Shown: in pieces, positions 5,741-6,135 of the stretch
Layout of the letters: each line of letters begins with the position of its first letter
Numbering within the stretch: the first letter of the stretch is position 1
NCBI GenBank assembly: GCA_002401495.1
Contig: NVTG01000084.1
Coordinates: 1 to 6,135 of the forward strand
Length of the DNA stretch: 6,135 nucleotides
Direction: 5' to 3'
From: Candidatus Kaiserbacteria bacterium
GTDB taxonomy: Bacteria > Patescibacteria > Paceibacteria > UBA9973 > UBA2100
Position numbers and translations under genes: made by a program
Notes under the pieces: model-generated
The model's input: the letters and a program-made list of their open reading frames with translations, nothing else
Database searches by the model: none
What the model was told of the DNA's origin: nothing

Positions 5741-5762
5741 TCGAGTAGTTTATATAGCTCGA
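5741..5762 (+). promoter_or_regulatory. Inverted repeat enclosing a TATATA element, upstream of the zinc-ribbon gene
   Basis: TCGAG at 5741-5745 and CTCGA at 5758-5762 flank an AT-rich core containing TATATA (5751-5756), which could serve as a -10 box. TTGCAA at 5726-5731 is a possible -35, but the 19-nt spacing is long. The symmetry around the putative -10 would suit a repressor site. The evidence is weak, resting on short arms and a generic AT-rich core. Confidence 0.25.
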
Positions 5763-5798
5763 AACAAATAAGTATTGGCTGGATCTAGTCCGTCTGCG

Positions 5799-5804
5799 AG
5801 GAGG
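5799..5804 (+). promoter_or_regulatory. Shine-Dalgarno setting a GTG start
   Basis: A full AGGAGG lies 4 nt before the GTG at 5809. The frame upstream of that GTG is open back to a TAG at 5755 but offers no ATG or GTG and no other ribosome site, so this Shine-Dalgarno is what selects the start. The 4-nt spacing is at the short end. Confidence 0.65.
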
Positions 5805-5808
5805 CCAA

Positions 5809-6135
5809 GTGTTTAGAAGAAAAATTTTTCGGCGCTGCCCGACATGTCGATATCCGCTAAACCCGCGGCTCAATATTGGGCCGATTGGTTGTTGTGACAA
5901 GTGTGGGTGGGCAGGCTCTCACCACTCTCATAACTATGAGGACTGGATTCAATTCAAAGTTTCGGCCATCTTAATCCTATTTGGTTTTGCCGCCTCATAT
6001 GGTATTATACGGAGCTTTGAAACAAATGGGCGACAATCGCTCCGCCCATTCATAGCAAAAGTCCTCAATATCGCACCGAACAAAGACTCTAATATTGCTT
6101 TTCATCAAGCCAATACGAGCAACAAGACAAGTAAG
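5809..6135 (+). CDS. Zinc-ribbon membrane protein of unknown function, N-terminal part (cut by right edge)
   Basis: Hand translation from GTG 5809 gives 109 codons with no stop before the window ends. Residues 10-34 form a zinc ribbon: CPTC at 10-13 and C29-D-K-C32-G-W, with an extra C28. It is preceded by a basic start (FRRKIFRR) and followed by a His-rich SHHSHNYED. One hydrophobic helix (about 51-67) follows, then a polar region (70-109) rich in Asn, Ser and Lys. Topology is probably N-terminus and ribbon in the cytoplasm, the rest across the membrane. Short zinc-ribbon plus single-helix proteins are common and poorly characterised, and their C-terminal domains usually define the role; that part is missing here. 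It is divergently transcribed from the secreted-protein/fba pair. The GTG start is supported by AGGAGG. Coding status is likely; the function is not recognisable. Confidence 0.7.
   Translation, partial: MFRRKIFRRCPTCRYPLNPRLNIGPIGCCDKCGWAGSHHSHNYEDWIQFKVSAILILFGFAASYGIIRSFETNGRQSLRPFIAKVLNIAPNKDSNIAFHQANTSNKTSK

Overview
The window looks like a chromosomal segment of a Gram-negative, moderately AT-rich bacterium. The evidence is a set of exported envelope proteins: an outer-membrane beta-barrel ending in Phe, Sec signal peptides, and a LolA-fold periplasmic protein beside an RND/MMPL inner-membrane exporter. Taxonomy cannot be fixed from the sequence. A delta-proteobacterial or Bdellovibrionota-like host is a loose guess from gene content only. 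No mobile element, CRISPR array, rRNA or tRNA was seen.

Layout, right to left along the minus strand. A small secreted four-cysteine protein of unknown function (5017-5559) is followed 12 nt later by a class II fructose-1,6-bisphosphate aldolase (fba, 3979-5004), with a strong Shine-Dalgarno that overlaps the upstream stop codon. A perfect 16-bp inverted repeat (3923-3957) then separates this pair from an envelope cluster. The cluster consists of a LolA-like 'outer membrane lipoprotein-sorting' protein (3057-3854), an outer-membrane beta-barrel with a strikingly Arg/Lys-rich N-terminal segment (1437-3056), a YihG/PlsC-type acyltransferase (572-1429), and the start of an RND/MMPL-family exporter that runs off the left edge (1-517). 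The first three are packed with 0-nt and 7-nt junctions; the exporter follows after 54 nt.

At the right end a divergent plus-strand gene (5809 to the edge) encodes a small zinc-ribbon protein with one membrane helix, cut by the window. The 249-nt divergent intergenic region carries a candidate promoter for the minus-strand pair and a GC-rich patch of inverted repeats with no assigned function.

Inferred biology: the LolA-like protein, beta-barrel and RND exporter together resemble a route moving a lipid or lipid-linked product from inner to outer membrane. The acyltransferase inside the cluster suggests that the cargo, or the membrane lipid it is built on, is acylated. The cargo itself cannot be read from this window.
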